Counted from the first letter of the stretch, positions 1 through 8,436 are shown. The stretch: 34,001 nucleotides of DNA from Bacteroidia bacterium (GCA_030429045.1 JAUIEA010000026.1:1-34001), one strand, 5' to 3'. Program-made: numbers and translations. Notes: a model not told the origin generated them from the sequence alone.

Positions 1-1472
1 GCGATCCCGCCCAGGAGGGCCTGGATACCGTTTACCTGACCAATCAATACGGCTGCGACAGTACGCTGTACATCGAGCGGATCTACACCGGTCAGTACCA
101 GCAGACCAACCAGACCCTGATCTGCGGTGCCGGTATGAACTATGCCGACACCCTCCTGGTCACCACCGGCCCTTGCGACAGCCTGTTCATCACGAACTAT
201 ACCTATGCACCCCTGGATACCACCTGGCTCACGTCAGTGACCTGCGACCCTGCTCAGGCAGGTATCACCATCGCCGTAAAGCCATCCTTTTTTGGTTGTG
301 ACAGCACGATTATCACCACGACGAGCCTGTCGCCCACCGATTCAACTCTCGTTTCCGGGGTGACCTGTGACCCAGGAGGAGCCACTTACAATGTCACTGT
401 CCTGTCCAATCAATATGGCTGCGACAGTGTGGTGACGACGGATATCCAATACGTGGGGATCGACACGCTGTACGTTGAAAAAACGACCTGTGAGCCCTCC
501 CAGGCCGGTACAATGGTTTCCATTTTACCCGGTGTGGATTGCGATACGGTACTGGTCACCGAAACCGCGTATGTCCCCTTCACGCAAAGTGAAGAAACCA
601 TCATTTTGTGCGGACAAACCGGTATTTTATCCGACACTACCTACCTGCAAAATTCAGCCGGTTGCGACAGCCTGGTCATCCGGTTTTATGAATATGTGAA
701 TCTGACTTCCCAGTTCCAGATCCAGGGCGAAACCTGTGCCGGCGACCAGGACGGCCGCATCGAAATCATGAATATTTCAGGAGGACAAGCACCATTTGAA
801 TACCAATTAAATGCTGGTGGTTGGCAGACATCGACAGTCTTTAACGATTTATCTCCCGGACAATACTCGATCTATATCCGCGATGCTCTAGGTTGTCTAG
901 ATACCCTTACTGGCCTCCTCATCACCCCGGGCGTAACCGTCGCCCTTGATGCCGGACCGGACCGCATCGCCGCACCGGGCGAGGTCATCGACCTGTCCGC
1001 CCAAACCACCCAGAGCCTGGCACAGGTGCAATGGACCGCCACGGATCAACTATCTTGTTCTGGTTGCCTCCAGACCGCCCTCGGCCCCTTGACCACCAAT
1101 CAGACGGTCGTCGTGACCGGTTGGACGCTCGATGGCTGTTCCAATTCCGATGCCCTGGAAGTGATCATTAAAACAAGAGGAAACATCTTCATCCCCAACA
1201 GCTTCACGCCGAATGGCGACGGCATCAACGATGTCTTTTCCATCTATGGAAATGACCAGGTCAGTCATATCCGAAACCTGGCTATTTTCGATCACTGGGG
1301 CAATGCACTTTATGCCCGTGCAGATCTCCCGATCAACGACCCCTCCGCAGGATGGGATGGGACGTTCAGGGATGAAGTGATGGACCCAGGGGTGTATATC
1401 TATGTGGTCGAGGTGGAGTTGATCGATGGGTCTGTGAAATTGTATAAGGGGGATGTGACGGTGACCAGGTAG
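1..1472 (+). CDS. T9SS type B sorting-domain repeat protein, C-terminal part (5' truncated)
   Basis: The reading frame is open from position 3, so the gene begins before the window; an internal Met at 135 is not the start. The visible part has several degenerate modules of roughly 45 residues, each pairing a TCDP/TCEP motif with a GCDS motif followed by a Thr-rich strand. After them comes a SprB-like segment (a GGQAPFEYQLNAGG stretch, then LSPGQYSIYIRDALGC). The last ~90 residues are a gliding-motility-associated C-terminal domain, recognisable from IPNSFTPNGDGINDVF, the WGN turn, GWDGT and a terminal KGDVTVTR. In Bacteroidota this domain directs export through the type IX secretion system and surface attachment. 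The protein is probably a large adhesin-like surface or secreted protein; its ligand is unknown. Confidence 0.9.
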   Translation, partial: DPAQEGLDTVYLTNQYGCDSTLYIERIYTGQYQQTNQTLICGAGMNYADTLLVTTGPCDSLFITNYTYAPLDTTWLTSVTCDPAQAGITIAVKPSFFGCDSTIITTTSLSPTDSTLVSGVTCDPGGATYNVTVLSNQYGCDSVVTTDIQYVGIDTLYVEKTTCEPSQAGTMVSILPGVDCDTVLVTETAYVPFTQSEETIILCGQTGILSDTTYLQNSAGCDSLVIRFYEYVNLTSQFQIQGETCAGDQDGRIEIMNISGGQAPFEYQLNAGGWQTSTVFNDLSPGQYSIYIRDALGCLDTLTGLLITPGVTVALDAGPDRIAAPGEVIDLSAQTTQSLAQVQWTATDQLSCSGCLQTALGPLTTNQTVVVTGWTLDGCSNSDALEVIIKTRGNIFIPNSFTPNGDGINDVFSIYGNDQVSHIRNLAIFDHWGNALYARADLPINDPSAGWDGTFRDEVMDPGVYIYVVEVELIDGSVKLYKGDVTVTR

Positions 1473-2276
1473 GGCGTTTATTCGTTTATTTGTTTAGTAG
1501 TAACTATCGATAAAGGAGTATCTCCGAAAACGGTACTCGGCTTTCGGTATTCGGCTTTCGCAAACACAAACCTTCAAGGTTCATCCTTGATGGAAACATT
1601 TCCCCATCCTGTTCATCCTCAAATCCTGAAAATCCTGATACTGACAATATTCGGCGTTCGGCGTCCTGACGATGCTGCTTGAGGCAGCATCTCTGGATCC
1701 AGACTGCAAGCGTCTGGGTTCGGTCAAATAAAAATGATATGCCTAAATTTATTAACCGTCGCCAAAGGAGGGCCCCTGAAATATCATGGCCGACATTAAT
1801 GTTTAAGCGTTTACCATTATTCCATTGATGCTCACAAATAACGGCATGCCGTATTGTTTTGCCGATTAGTTGTAGTGGATGACACTTAGCGAAAAGCATC
1901 ATATCGTATTCATTTTCGGGTCTACTCCAACGGCAAAACAGGAACGGCTGGGCCATGATATAAACGCCCCTCAAGTACAGCGACGATATAAACGAGAAGC
2001 CAAACAAGATGAAAAGGCCCATTTTGGCGACAAGCACTTTTGGGTACTTTTGGTGCCTCAAAAGTACCAAGCCTCGCTGGCGATTGAAGCGGGCCGGGCC
2101 TAAATAACCACAACCAAACATTGAGCACAGAACCACAGAGTAACATTCCGAACCTCTCCATTGGAAATAAATAATTTTGGGCACATGTCCTGCATGATGG
2201 CCGAGATATCTCCTAATGATGCTTATAAAAAACTGCTAGTGCGAAATGGGAAGCTTTCGAATGAATAACCACAACG
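1473..2276. other. Non-coding intergenic region with short repeats and a hairpin
   Basis: About 800 bp separate the T9SS protein from the convergent metallo-hydrolase gene. It contains short imperfect direct repeats (CGGCTTTCGGTATT-like units near 1535-1560 and related words near 1650-1665) and one strong hairpin at 2043-2068. A 226-codon minus-strand frame crosses it (1504-2184), but it has no recognisable domain and an unlikely composition (many Cys, Trp, Arg), so I treat it as chance. No RNA gene was recognised. Confidence 0.6.
2043..2068. repeat. Perfect 10-bp inverted repeat (hairpin)
   Basis: GGTACTTTTG at 2043-2052 pairs perfectly with CAAAAGTACC at 2059-2068 around a 6-nt loop, GTGCCT. 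It is not placed like a terminator for either flanking gene (570 bp after the upstream stop codon). It may be a dispersed repeat or a structured transcript element. Confidence 0.7.
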
Positions 2277-3188
2277 TCACAACCCGAACCGCATCCCCGT
2301 TCGCGCGATCTGGAAGCCCAGCTCCAACACCTTTTTGGAAGCGTCCGAACCGGGATTCAGCATTGGATTGCTGTGATTCATGTGAATAAAATAGACCCTT
2401 GCCTTCTCATTGGCATTGAGGCTTGCCAGCAGTGCCATGCTCTCCACCACAAAGGGATGGGGGATCTCGCTCATATCCCGTCCGGGCAATTCATCGCCAT
2501 TAAAAAACGTAGCATCGATGAATACCCAGTCCACCGACCGGATCAGATCCGGCAATGACCGCTTCCACTGATCCCATTTATCGATATCCGGAATGAACAA
2601 TGCGCTCTTGCCTGGCCCCTTGATCAGATATCCGACCGTTTCTGAAAATTCATCCCGATGTGGCACCAGGATGGGGGTGACCTGTATGGATTCGGTCAAT
2701 ACAACGTTCTTTCCAGGCACAAGAGGCTGCAAACGGATATTCTCCAAAGCCACCAACTGACTCCATGGACCATTCGTCCGTAAAAACGTATCCATTCGGG
2801 GCATGGCATAGACAGGTACATGATGTGCACCCATGACCTCTCGCCCCAGGTACATCAACCCGGCATAGTGGCCGATATGGGCATGGGTCAGGAAAATACC
2901 GTCAACAACGTTTTTTTCTTTGTCACTCTGCAGATCCATCATTTGTGCCGGGAGATCCGGCGTAGCATCAAACAACCACGATTGCCCACTGGCAGGATCG
3001 ACCAATCCCAGGCAACTCACCCGTTCACGTTTAGTCGGATCTGACCAGGCAGCCTTACAACACGCCTTTTCACACCCGGCATGTGGATAGCCGGCATCCT
3101 GAGCTGTTCCAAGTACCTGGAGGTAGGGTATTTCCTGCGCCGAGAGGACTGATGAGATCAAGCATAAAATGAGAAAATAGAAACGCAT
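2277..3188 (-). CDS. Secreted PqqB/PhnP-like metallo-beta-lactamase-fold hydrolase
   Basis: 303 residues. An N-terminal hydrophobic stretch (residues 2-15) ending in SA|Q looks like a Sec signal peptide, so the product is probably periplasmic. The mature N-terminus, PYLQVLGTAQDAGYPHAGC, resembles PqqB. It is followed by a Cys cluster (C39, C43, C44), as in PqqB/PhnP-type proteins where Cys binds zinc. The metal motif is T-HAHIGH-YAG at 101-109: three His are present, but the Asp of the canonical HxHxDH is Gly. Further His/Asp ligands are plausible in VPHRDE and near the end (FIHMNHSNP). No other pqq genes are nearby, so a role in PQQ synthesis is doubtful. Family assignment is good; the substrate is unknown. 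The start codon directly abuts a 5 x 8-bp tandem repeat. Confidence 0.8.
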   Translation of the reverse strand: MRFYFLILCLISSVLSAQEIPYLQVLGTAQDAGYPHAGCEKACCKAAWSDPTKRERVSCLGLVDPASGQSWLFDATPDLPAQMMDLQSDKEKNVVDGIFLTHAHIGHYAGLMYLGREVMGAHHVPVYAMPRMDTFLRTNGPWSQLVALENIRLQPLVPGKNVVLTESIQVTPILVPHRDEFSETVGYLIKGPGKSALFIPDIDKWDQWKRSLPDLIRSVDWVFIDATFFNGDELPGRDMSEIPHPFVVESMALLASLNANEKARVYFIHMNHSNPMLNPGSDASKKVLELGFQIARTGMRFGL

Positions 3189-3228
3189 GTTATTTCGTTA
3201 TTTCGTTATTTCGTTATTTCGTTATTTC
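3189..3228. repeat. Five perfect tandem copies of an 8-bp unit upstream of a start codon
   Basis: GTTATTTC is repeated five times without mismatch (GAAATAAC in the sense of the downstream minus-strand gene). It ends at the base next to the ATG of the metallo-hydrolase at 3188, so it occupies the position of the ribosome-binding site and proximal 5' leader. An 8-bp unit is not a multiple of three and could change in copy number. The rest of the gap up to 3488 holds nothing recognisable. Confidence 0.9.
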
Positions 3229-3488
3229 GAAATCATTATTCTCTTTCTTCCCGGAAAATGACGAATGCTTTCATTCATTAAAATAGGCTGATAAGCTCAA
3301 CATCTAAAATGTACTAACCCCTCACAAAAATCACCTCCTTGCAACAAATAAATAAACTCATACATGTCTGTAGCGGTGGAAACTCATAATCGAATAAACT
3401 CCAACTTAGCAATAATTGAAAAAAATGCACCGTCATTCGGAACATCCATCGAATGCATGATCTGCCTTTCGAGTTATCAGATCGCGAG

Positions 3489-4070
3489 TCACCGATCATT
3501 CCATCCTTTTCCCGCGAATATTTTGGGTATGCATTTTTCAATCCTGGACTTCCTTGTCGCAGATTGCTTGGGTTGTGAAAAATGAAGGAGATATCCCCGT
3601 TGGCGACCGGGAGTCAACGTTTCAAATGCAGCTTTCAGATCAGGCGCATTATTCAACGCTTCCTTGAATTCTTCTGGCACTTGAAATTCTTTTGTCTTTT
3701 TTAAGGGCACTTTCAATCCGGCTTTTTCTACTTCAATAGCTTCAAATATCGTAGCCCTGATCGCCTCCTCCCACATTCTGATTTCCTTCAGATTGGAGAA
3801 CCGCATCTGCCGTGCAGCCTGCACATTTTCGGTTTGCTGAATGAGCAGTCCATCACCATTTGCCAGCAGGGCACCCTTGTGGAAGAGCAGTGCACAGTAG
3901 TCCTTGAATCCGTGGATCAAGACCACATTCTTGTCCTGATGGGTATAGCAGGGCACACCCCATTTCAACTCCTCGTTCAGGCCGCACGCCAGGATGAGCT
4001 TCCTGAGCGCCCCATACTCCTTTTGCCATGGTGTCTCTTTCTCGAAGAACCAATCTACTTTTGCATTCAT
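3489..4070 (-). CDS. YdeI/OmpD-associated (DUF1801-type) family protein
   Basis: 193 residues, about the usual family length. The N-terminal half matches DUF1801/YdhG-type folds (EELKWGVPCYTHQDKNVVLIHGFKDYCALLFHKG reads through several β-strands; cited in pieces). The C-terminal segment, with LTPGRQRGYLLHFSQPKQS and a basic end, is the bacteriocin-protection/YdeI motif. The family has been linked to stress and antimicrobial-peptide tolerance, but its biochemical activity is not settled. The ATG at 4070 is the only sensible start. It stands alone, with 84 bp to the upstream gene on the same strand. Confidence 0.85.
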   Translation of the reverse strand: MNAKVDWFFEKETPWQKEYGALRKLILACGLNEELKWGVPCYTHQDKNVVLIHGFKDYCALLFHKGALLANGDGLLIQQTENVQAARQMRFSNLKEIRMWEEAIRATIFEAIEVEKAGLKVPLKKTKEFQVPEEFKEALNNAPDLKAAFETLTPGRQRGYLLHFSQPKQSATRKSRIEKCIPKIFAGKGWNDR

Positions 4071-4154
4071 TTGATGTATTTCATGGTCAATAACAACACT
4101 GGCATCACTTTAAAGGATTTAAAAATAGATGTTGGCCAGGTGAATAAAAACGTG

Positions 4155-4799
4155 TTACTCCGCATGATCATGAAATTGACGTTTGAATCTCTTCTTCATT
4201 TCAGTAGCAATCACCCGACCATCATCATCCTGATCTTCGAGCTTCTTGATAATGTTTAGATAGCTTTCCCGATCCCGATCCTGACTTAATTTGAACACGG
4301 CATCCATCTCCTGAATGTCAATTTCAAATGCGACAATAGCATGCATGAGTCTTTGGGTCATGTCTGCAGGCAAATTATCATAAATAGTAGGTGACCTACT
4401 ATTCTGGCCTTCAAAATGCAGGGTAGTCATTCTGAGCACTTCCACCAAAGCGTGATCATCCAGAAACTTGATCGGACCCTTTATGTGCACACTCATATAA
4501 TTCCAAGTAGAGGGAATATTCGGGTTGCTGTACCAGGTGCCACTGACATAGGTATGCTTGCCTGTAAACACGGTCAGTACATTCTCATTCTGCAGGAAAG
4601 CCTTATGATGGTCCGTATGTTTCATCATATGACCACGAAGGATCTTTCTGCCATTTTGCTCCTCAATAAAGACAGGTATTTGTGTAGCTACAGGTTTGTT
4701 ATCTGCATCACATCCAGTAATAAATGCAAATGGGTATGCTGCAATAAACTCTCGGATGATCTGTTCGTCCTGTTCTTTATAATCGGGAAGATTGTACAT
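4155..4799 (-). CDS. PaiB-like FMN-binding split-barrel protein
   Basis: 214 residues, the normal size for the PaiB family. Recognisable segments are the N-terminal MYNLPDYKEQD, the first barrel strand region YPFAFITG, RGHMMKHTDHHKAF, the VFTGKHTYVSGTWYSNPN motif typical of the family, and STWNYMSVHIKGPI. The C-terminus is rich in charged helices. PaiB of Bacillus is described as a negative regulator of sporulation and degradative genes; structurally these are pyridoxamine-oxidase-like flavin-binding proteins. A redox or flavin role is the family expectation; its target here is unknown. It lies upstream of the YdeI-family gene on the same strand, but the 84-bp gap leaves co-transcription unclear. 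Confidence 0.85.
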   Translation of the reverse strand: MYNLPDYKEQDEQIIREFIAAYPFAFITGCDADNKPVATQIPVFIEEQNGRKILRGHMMKHTDHHKAFLQNENVLTVFTGKHTYVSGTWYSNPNIPSTWNYMSVHIKGPIKFLDDHALVEVLRMTTLHFEGQNSRSPTIYDNLPADMTQRLMHAIVAFEIDIQEMDAVFKLSQDRDRESYLNIIKKLEDQDDDGRVIATEMKKRFKRQFHDHAE

Positions 4800-4864
4800 A
4801 ATGCATCAATTAAACAAAAAAAATCTCTAACTGCCGGTGAAAGTCAATAATAAACCAAACTCAT

Positions 4865-5407
4865 TCACTCCTCACTTAATAAAGCATAGATCTCCAAACT
4901 GATCCGCTTGCCATTTTTCACCTCACAATCCCGCATCGTTCCTTCATGCTGAAAAGGCAATTTGGCCATGGCCTTTTTACACAGGTGATTTTCACTTTCG
5001 ACAAATCCCTCGATGCGATGGAGATCCAATTTTTCAAATCCGTACTGCCAGATCACAGGCATCACTTCCTGCATGTACCCCTGGTTCCAAAAATCAGGCA
5101 ACAGCCAAAATCCGATCTCAGCTTTACAGTGGGTTTTATCCAGATCATTCAGGCCGCCGGCACCCATAAATGTACCTGTCGATGTATCACAGATCGCCCA
5201 CCAGATGCCGGCGCCGGTATTTTCCAGATCTGCATACCATCTCATTTGCTCGGCAGTTGCTTCGAACGTAGGAAACTGCACGCCATAATAAGGGATCACA
5301 TCAGGGTGAGACAATCCTTCGAAAATGTGCTGCTGATCTGCCGGCAGGATCTGACGAAGCAGGCAGCGTTCGGTCCTCAACTCAGGAAAGGGGTTCATAG
5401 GGGCCAT
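4865..5407 (-). CDS. GNAT family N-acetyltransferase (RimJ/RimL-like)
   Basis: 180 residues. It opens with the LRTERCLLRQILPAD strand typical of RimJ/RimL-type acetyltransferases and ends with the YGFEKLDLHRIEGFVESENH segment that contributes to acetyl-CoA and substrate binding. The GFWLLPDFWNQGYMQEVMP stretch corresponds to the GNAT motif A region (QGYM in place of the common RGYA/QGYA). These enzymes acetylate N-terminal or side-chain amines; the substrate here cannot be read from sequence. A second Met at 5398 (MNPFPEL) is an equally plausible start. The upstream DksA/TraR-like gene ends 44 bp away and may share a transcript. Confidence 0.85.
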   Translation of the reverse strand: MAPMNPFPELRTERCLLRQILPADQQHIFEGLSHPDVIPYYGVQFPTFEATAEQMRWYADLENTGAGIWWAICDTSTGTFMGAGGLNDLDKTHCKAEIGFWLLPDFWNQGYMQEVMPVIWQYGFEKLDLHRIEGFVESENHLCKKAMAKLPFQHEGTMRDCEVKNGKRISLEIYALLSEE

Positions 5408-5451
5408 GGATCAACTCTGGAACATCGCAGTTTCATATACAGCTCTCAAGG

Positions 5452-5787
5452 TCAACTGGCACAATTCACGCAAAACGGACTCTGGGGCATCAGGATCACC
5501 CGGCGAATTGGAATGGGTTGCTTGCATTTGACACAGATCCCCAGCTCGGGATCATCCATCCGTTTTCCCATGGCCTCCAGGGCTGCCAGTTTGGAACGAG
5601 CCTGTCGCAATGCAGCCTCCGCTACACTTTTATTCTGGATGGCATCCATGCGGGATACCCGACCGATGGCATTTTCCGGACTGACCGGCCGGGTCATTTC
5701 TTCAAAGGCAGAAATAGCCGACTTTGTTTTTTCCATTTCGGCCTCCAGGGCATCTGCCAGTTCCTGACGCTGTGCTGCTGATAACAT
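5452..5787 (-). CDS. DksA/TraR-type C4 zinc-finger protein
   Basis: I use the ATG at 5787 (111 residues); the frame continues 8 codons upstream to a TTG at 5811. An N-terminal coiled-coil-like helical region (AAQRQELADALEAEMEKT..., then SKLAALEAMGKRMDD) is followed by a four-Cys zinc finger: C85-x2-C88 and C106-x2-C109 with 17 residues between the pairs. This is the layout of DksA/TraR proteins, which enter the RNA polymerase secondary channel and modulate initiation. The protein is shorter than classical DksA (~150 residues), so it may be one of the short DksA-like paralogues. The PxxxIGRVSRMDAIQ segment is common in Bacteroidota homologues. Confidence 0.8.
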   Translation of the reverse strand: MLSAAQRQELADALEAEMEKTKSAISAFEEMTRPVSPENAIGRVSRMDAIQNKSVAEAALRQARSKLAALEAMGKRMDDPELGICVKCKQPIPIRRVILMPQSPFCVNCAS

Positions 5788-5912
5788 GATGGAAGGATTG
5801 CGTTTCTCCAAAACTAGTTAAAAGGACCAGAACGGTGGGTAAGGCGGTCCTCACTGCTGCTAGAAGTGGAGGCATTGCTCGCCGAAGTCAATGCGAAGGC
5901 GGGAGTAGAGGG

Positions 5913-5958
5913 GTGGAGGCTTGCCCGCCGAAGCTATAGCCCCGAGTGCTCGGGGGAG
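5913..5958. repeat. 46-bp dispersed repeat, copy 1
   Basis: Begins GTGGAGGCTTGCCCGCCGAA and ends in the palindrome CCCCGAGTGCTCGGGG (5940-5955) plus GAG. An apparently identical copy starts 185 bp downstream, and its first 23 bp recur at 19849 just after the MFS stop codon. Confidence 0.85.
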
Positions 5959-6097
5959 GAAGTCGAGGAGAAAAAACGTGAAGGTTTTCAACACAGGCCA
6001 TTTCAAGGTCATTTGCCTTTTACCCTTTACCTGGGGAGCCAGGGTCCTGATGGAAGAGCCACAAACCTGCTTGGTAAAATGCACATGGCGAAAATGA

Positions 6098-6143
6098 GTG
6101 GAGGCTTGCCCGCCGAAGCTATAGCCCCGAGTGCTCGGGGGAG
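6098..6143. repeat. 46-bp dispersed repeat, copy 2
   Basis: Second copy of the element at 5913-5958, in the same orientation, including the palindrome CCCCGAGTGCTCGGGG at 6125-6140. The flanks differ, so this is a short dispersed unit rather than a long duplication. Confidence 0.85.
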
Positions 6144-6256
6144 TGAGTGGAGGAGTGGAGGGGTGCCAAATCACTTGACAGCAGCTTATGTGAATTCACT
6201 CTTCATTCTCTCGGGTTCAAATGTTTTTATTCACCGATCATTTCAACTCTTAGGCA

Positions 6257-6282
6257 CCCCTCTCCTTGCCAAAGGAGAGGGG
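6257..6282. repeat. Intergenic hairpin, 11-bp stem
   Basis: CCCCTCTCCTT (6257-6267) pairs with AAGGAGAGGGG (6272-6282) around GCCA. The following word CTGGGGGTGAGGTTA resembles the CCTCACCCC words in the 19.9-20.3 kb repeat region. It is one of three pyrimidine/purine-rich hairpins in the window. Confidence 0.8.
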
Positions 6283-6523
6283 CTGGGGGTGAGGTTAGTG
6301 ACCAGAGCCTGAAGTAAGTGTGGCAGTGAGACACTCCGGAGATTTTGATCGAGGAGTCGATGAGAAAAAATGCAAAGGCTTTCTGCACAGGTCATTTCAA
6401 GATCCTACCCGTCCGAAATGATGACACATTCTTTTCGTCACCTCTGCTGCCGTAGGTCACCGCATACTATTAGGATACGAGTGAGACATTCATACCAGCA
6501 CAGATTTATTTACAATTGTCAGA

Positions 6524-6970
6524 TCAACGTTTCACAAAGAAAAAAAAGACAATGCGAACCAGGAAGTAAATGGCCACAGCGCTGGGAAGCATCACCGTCA
6601 GCCAGGCGCCCAGGGCCTGGATCTGCCAGATACCCACCTGCTCCAGCCAGGGAAACAATCCGGACATCGCCAGGGGAAACCCCTCCTCAAATGGATACCA
6701 TCCGGCACCCATCTGGATGAAAGGCACGACCATAGCAGCCTGGATCGGTGTAATGGCGAACGTAAGGCCCACCACCAGAGGAATGGATACACGCAATGCC
6801 CATCCACTGAAAAAACTCAAGGCCGTGACCAGTCCCAACATGGGCATGGTGCCCCACAAAAAAGAAACGGCGACGGCCAATCCCCACTTATGAGGAGACA
6901 TGCCGGAACGCCAGCTGTCCAGCAACAGTTTCTTTGTATTGATCCAGTATTTGCGCAACCATTCCCGCAT
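6524..6970 (-). CDS. DUF2062 domain membrane protein
   Basis: From the ATG at 6970 the product is 148 residues. That start has a purine-rich GAGAGAG just upstream, and the family's usual N-terminus begins there; an in-frame ATG at 7021 would add 17 residues. It has the DUF2062 pattern: a short amphipathic N-terminus, then membrane segments around WGLAVAVSFLWGTMPMLGLV, ALSFFSGWALRVSIPLVVGL (with the typical N/TPIQAA turn) and a C-terminal helix ending in FVKR. DUF2062 proteins are small inner-membrane proteins of unknown function. It lies just downstream of the alpha/beta hydrolase gene, likely in the same transcript. Confidence 0.8.
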   Translation of the reverse strand: MREWLRKYWINTKKLLLDSWRSGMSPHKWGLAVAVSFLWGTMPMLGLVTALSFFSGWALRVSIPLVVGLTFAITPIQAAMVVPFIQMGAGWYPFEEGFPLAMSGLFPWLEQVGIWQIQALGAWLTVMLPSAVAIYFLVRIVFFFFVKR

Positions 6971-7039
6971 TATAGGCTCTCTCTGGTGTTTTTCAGAATC
7001 TGGTAGATATCGGATAAACAATTCACCAGTCCGAATGGA

Positions 7040-7837
7040 TCAATCCCCTCCATGTAAAAATTGATTGATGGTGGTGGCCAGTGCATCAGGTTGTTCGAAT
7101 GGCATCAGATGGCCGACACCTGCCATTTCTATATAGTATCCTTGAGGTTGGATCTGTTTCATGCGTTTCCAGGCCTTCGCCTGGATGGTATCTGATTCCC
7201 GGCCCCTCAGGACCAACATGGGCACTCTGACGCGCCGGAGCGCCCGCCAGGGGTTGGTCACCGTGGTATAGATCCGAGCCTCCCAATCTGTGGAATAGGT
7301 CAGCGTACACGACCCATCCGGACGATCCGTCAGCATGCTCTCCATCATATCATCAAAAACAGCATCGCTGATGCGGGCAAAGACCCGCTTTTTTCGAAGG
7401 TGGTCCCGGGCGACCTCCCGGCTGGGCCAGCGATCTTTTCGTTTTCTGGCGATACGGGCCAGCGGCACGAGATATCCCCTGTACCGATGAGGAATGACCA
7501 CCTTCAGCCAGTAGATCCACCGGGGTAGAAACACCGGATCCAGCAGGATAATGGAGGCAAACAGATCAGGTCGCCTGACCGCAGCCAGCAGGGTGACCAC
7601 CCCGCCCAGGGAATGCCCGATGCCCACAACCGGAGTATCCGTCTGCTGCTCCAGAAAGCGGATGAGATCCTCCACCAGATCATGCCAGGACTGCACATCA
7701 TCAGGCATCCTGTCCGTGATCAACGGTCTGAATGGCATTTCCAGAACAGGCTTTTCTGAGGAAAGTGCCTGGACAAGCTGTCGATAACACCCGGGAGGGT
7801 ACCCGTTTGCATGGGCCAAATGAATAGGACTGTCCAT
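7040..7837 (-). CDS. Alpha/beta hydrolase
   Basis: 265 residues from the ATG at 7837 (a TTG at 7852 is in frame but unlikely). The oxyanion-region motif HLAHANGYPPGCYRQL near the N-terminus, the nucleophile elbow GIGHSLGGV with Ser76, and the late GVGHLMPFEQP with His243 give a complete Ser-His framework; the acid is probably an Asp/Glu near the LVLRGRESD segment. A basic, Arg/Lys-rich cap region lies between. There is no signal peptide, so it is probably cytoplasmic. The family covers esterases, lipases and C-C hydrolases; the substrate cannot be told. It is followed by the DUF2062 gene on the same strand. Confidence 0.88.
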   Translation of the reverse strand: MDSPIHLAHANGYPPGCYRQLVQALSSEKPVLEMPFRPLITDRMPDDVQSWHDLVEDLIRFLEQQTDTPVVGIGHSLGGVVTLLAAVRRPDLFASIILLDPVFLPRWIYWLKVVIPHRYRGYLVPLARIARKRKDRWPSREVARDHLRKKRVFARISDAVFDDMMESMLTDRPDGSCTLTYSTDWEARIYTTVTNPWRALRRVRVPMLVLRGRESDTIQAKAWKRMKQIQPQGYYIEMAGVGHLMPFEQPDALATTINQFLHGGD

Positions 7838-7971
7838 GCCCGAAAGGTACAACCTGCCAGCAAGAGCAGTCGGACCATCCTTCCAGAAAGGCTGTCACTT
7901 AAAAAGGTACAGTTGCTTCAATTCAATGTACCGGACCGGTTGACCGGCAATGGATCAGGAAATGACCGGAC

Positions 7972-8436
7972 TTAAATGCCCACACCTCCACCTGTACCGG
8001 ATACGCCCAGGGCCAATAACCAGAAGAAAAAAACCAGTCCATAAATGACCAGACCCACCAACATATAGGTCCACATCAGGTACCAGTATCGTTTCATATT
8101 GTAACACGCTTCCTCCATGGCATGCTGGTCATCAAAGGACAAAGCCTTTTTCATATGCCCGGCATATCGGAAGAGGAAGAAAATGGGTAAAAACAGCAGT
8201 GTGGAGACCAGGAGCCCCATGAATAAGCCCCCGGGCGGGATCATTCCCAGTCTGGAGCTGGCCGCAAAGAACAATGCGCTGAAAATGACGAGGATAAACC
8301 CGCCGAAAATTACGGCCTGGCCCATAGCAACCCGCCTTGCCCATTTGGCCGACTGTTTCATTTCAGATCGGATCTTCTGATTGAATGCCAACTGGGTTGG
8401 CATCCCTTCGTCACGTGGATTCATCTGGTCTTCCAT
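7972..8436 (-). CDS. Small integral membrane protein, unrecognised
   Basis: 154 residues from the ATG at 8436 (a GTG at 8442 is the other option). A charged N-terminus of ~35 residues is followed by three clear hydrophobic segments: roughly 40-60 (AVIFGGFILVIFSALFFAAS), 68-92 and 118-142, with a Gly-rich C-terminus (SGTGGGVGI). The loop between segments 2 and 3 (KKALSFDDQHAMEEACYNMKRYW) resembles DUF5362-like proteins, but I cannot confirm this. Function unknown. It is divergent from the V-ATPase operon, whose first gene starts 190 bp away on the other strand. Confidence 0.7.
   Translation of the reverse strand: MEDQMNPRDEGMPTQLAFNQKIRSEMKQSAKWARRVAMGQAVIFGGFILVIFSALFFAASSRLGMIPPGGLFMGLLVSTLLFLPIFFLFRYAGHMKKALSFDDQHAMEEACYNMKRYWYLMWTYMLVGLVIYGLVFFFWLLALGVSGTGGGVGI

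Larger units (their letters stand above)
5788..6523. other. Non-coding repeat-rich intergenic region
   Basis: Roughly 700 bp without a credible gene. It holds two copies of a 46-bp repeat (5913-5958 and 6098-6143) and a hairpin with an 11-bp stem (6257-6282), plus fragments such as CCCTTTACC-like words that recur at 19908-20340. A 148-codon plus-strand frame (5866-6312) is just a translation of these repeats and was rejected. Confidence 0.7.

Noticed and set aside
1504-2184. 226-codon minus-strand reading frame
   Set aside because: Composition unlike a protein, no domain, crosses low-complexity repeats and the 2043-2068 hairpin; overlapping frames on both strands are equally open.
2277-3188. 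Naming the metallo-hydrolase pqqB
   Set aside because: Signal peptide, altered metal motif and absence of other pqq genes make a PQQ role unsupported.
3189-3228. CRISPR-like array
   Set aside because: Head-to-tail 8-bp units without spacers; no cas genes in the window.
5940-5955. CCCCGAGTGCTCGGGG as a transcription terminator
   Set aside because: No T-run on either side and the same palindrome recurs at 6125 within a dispersed repeat.
5866-6312. 148-codon plus-strand reading frame
   Set aside because: It translates the 46-bp repeat copies and the 6257-6282 hairpin; such repeat-derived frames are not conserved proteins.
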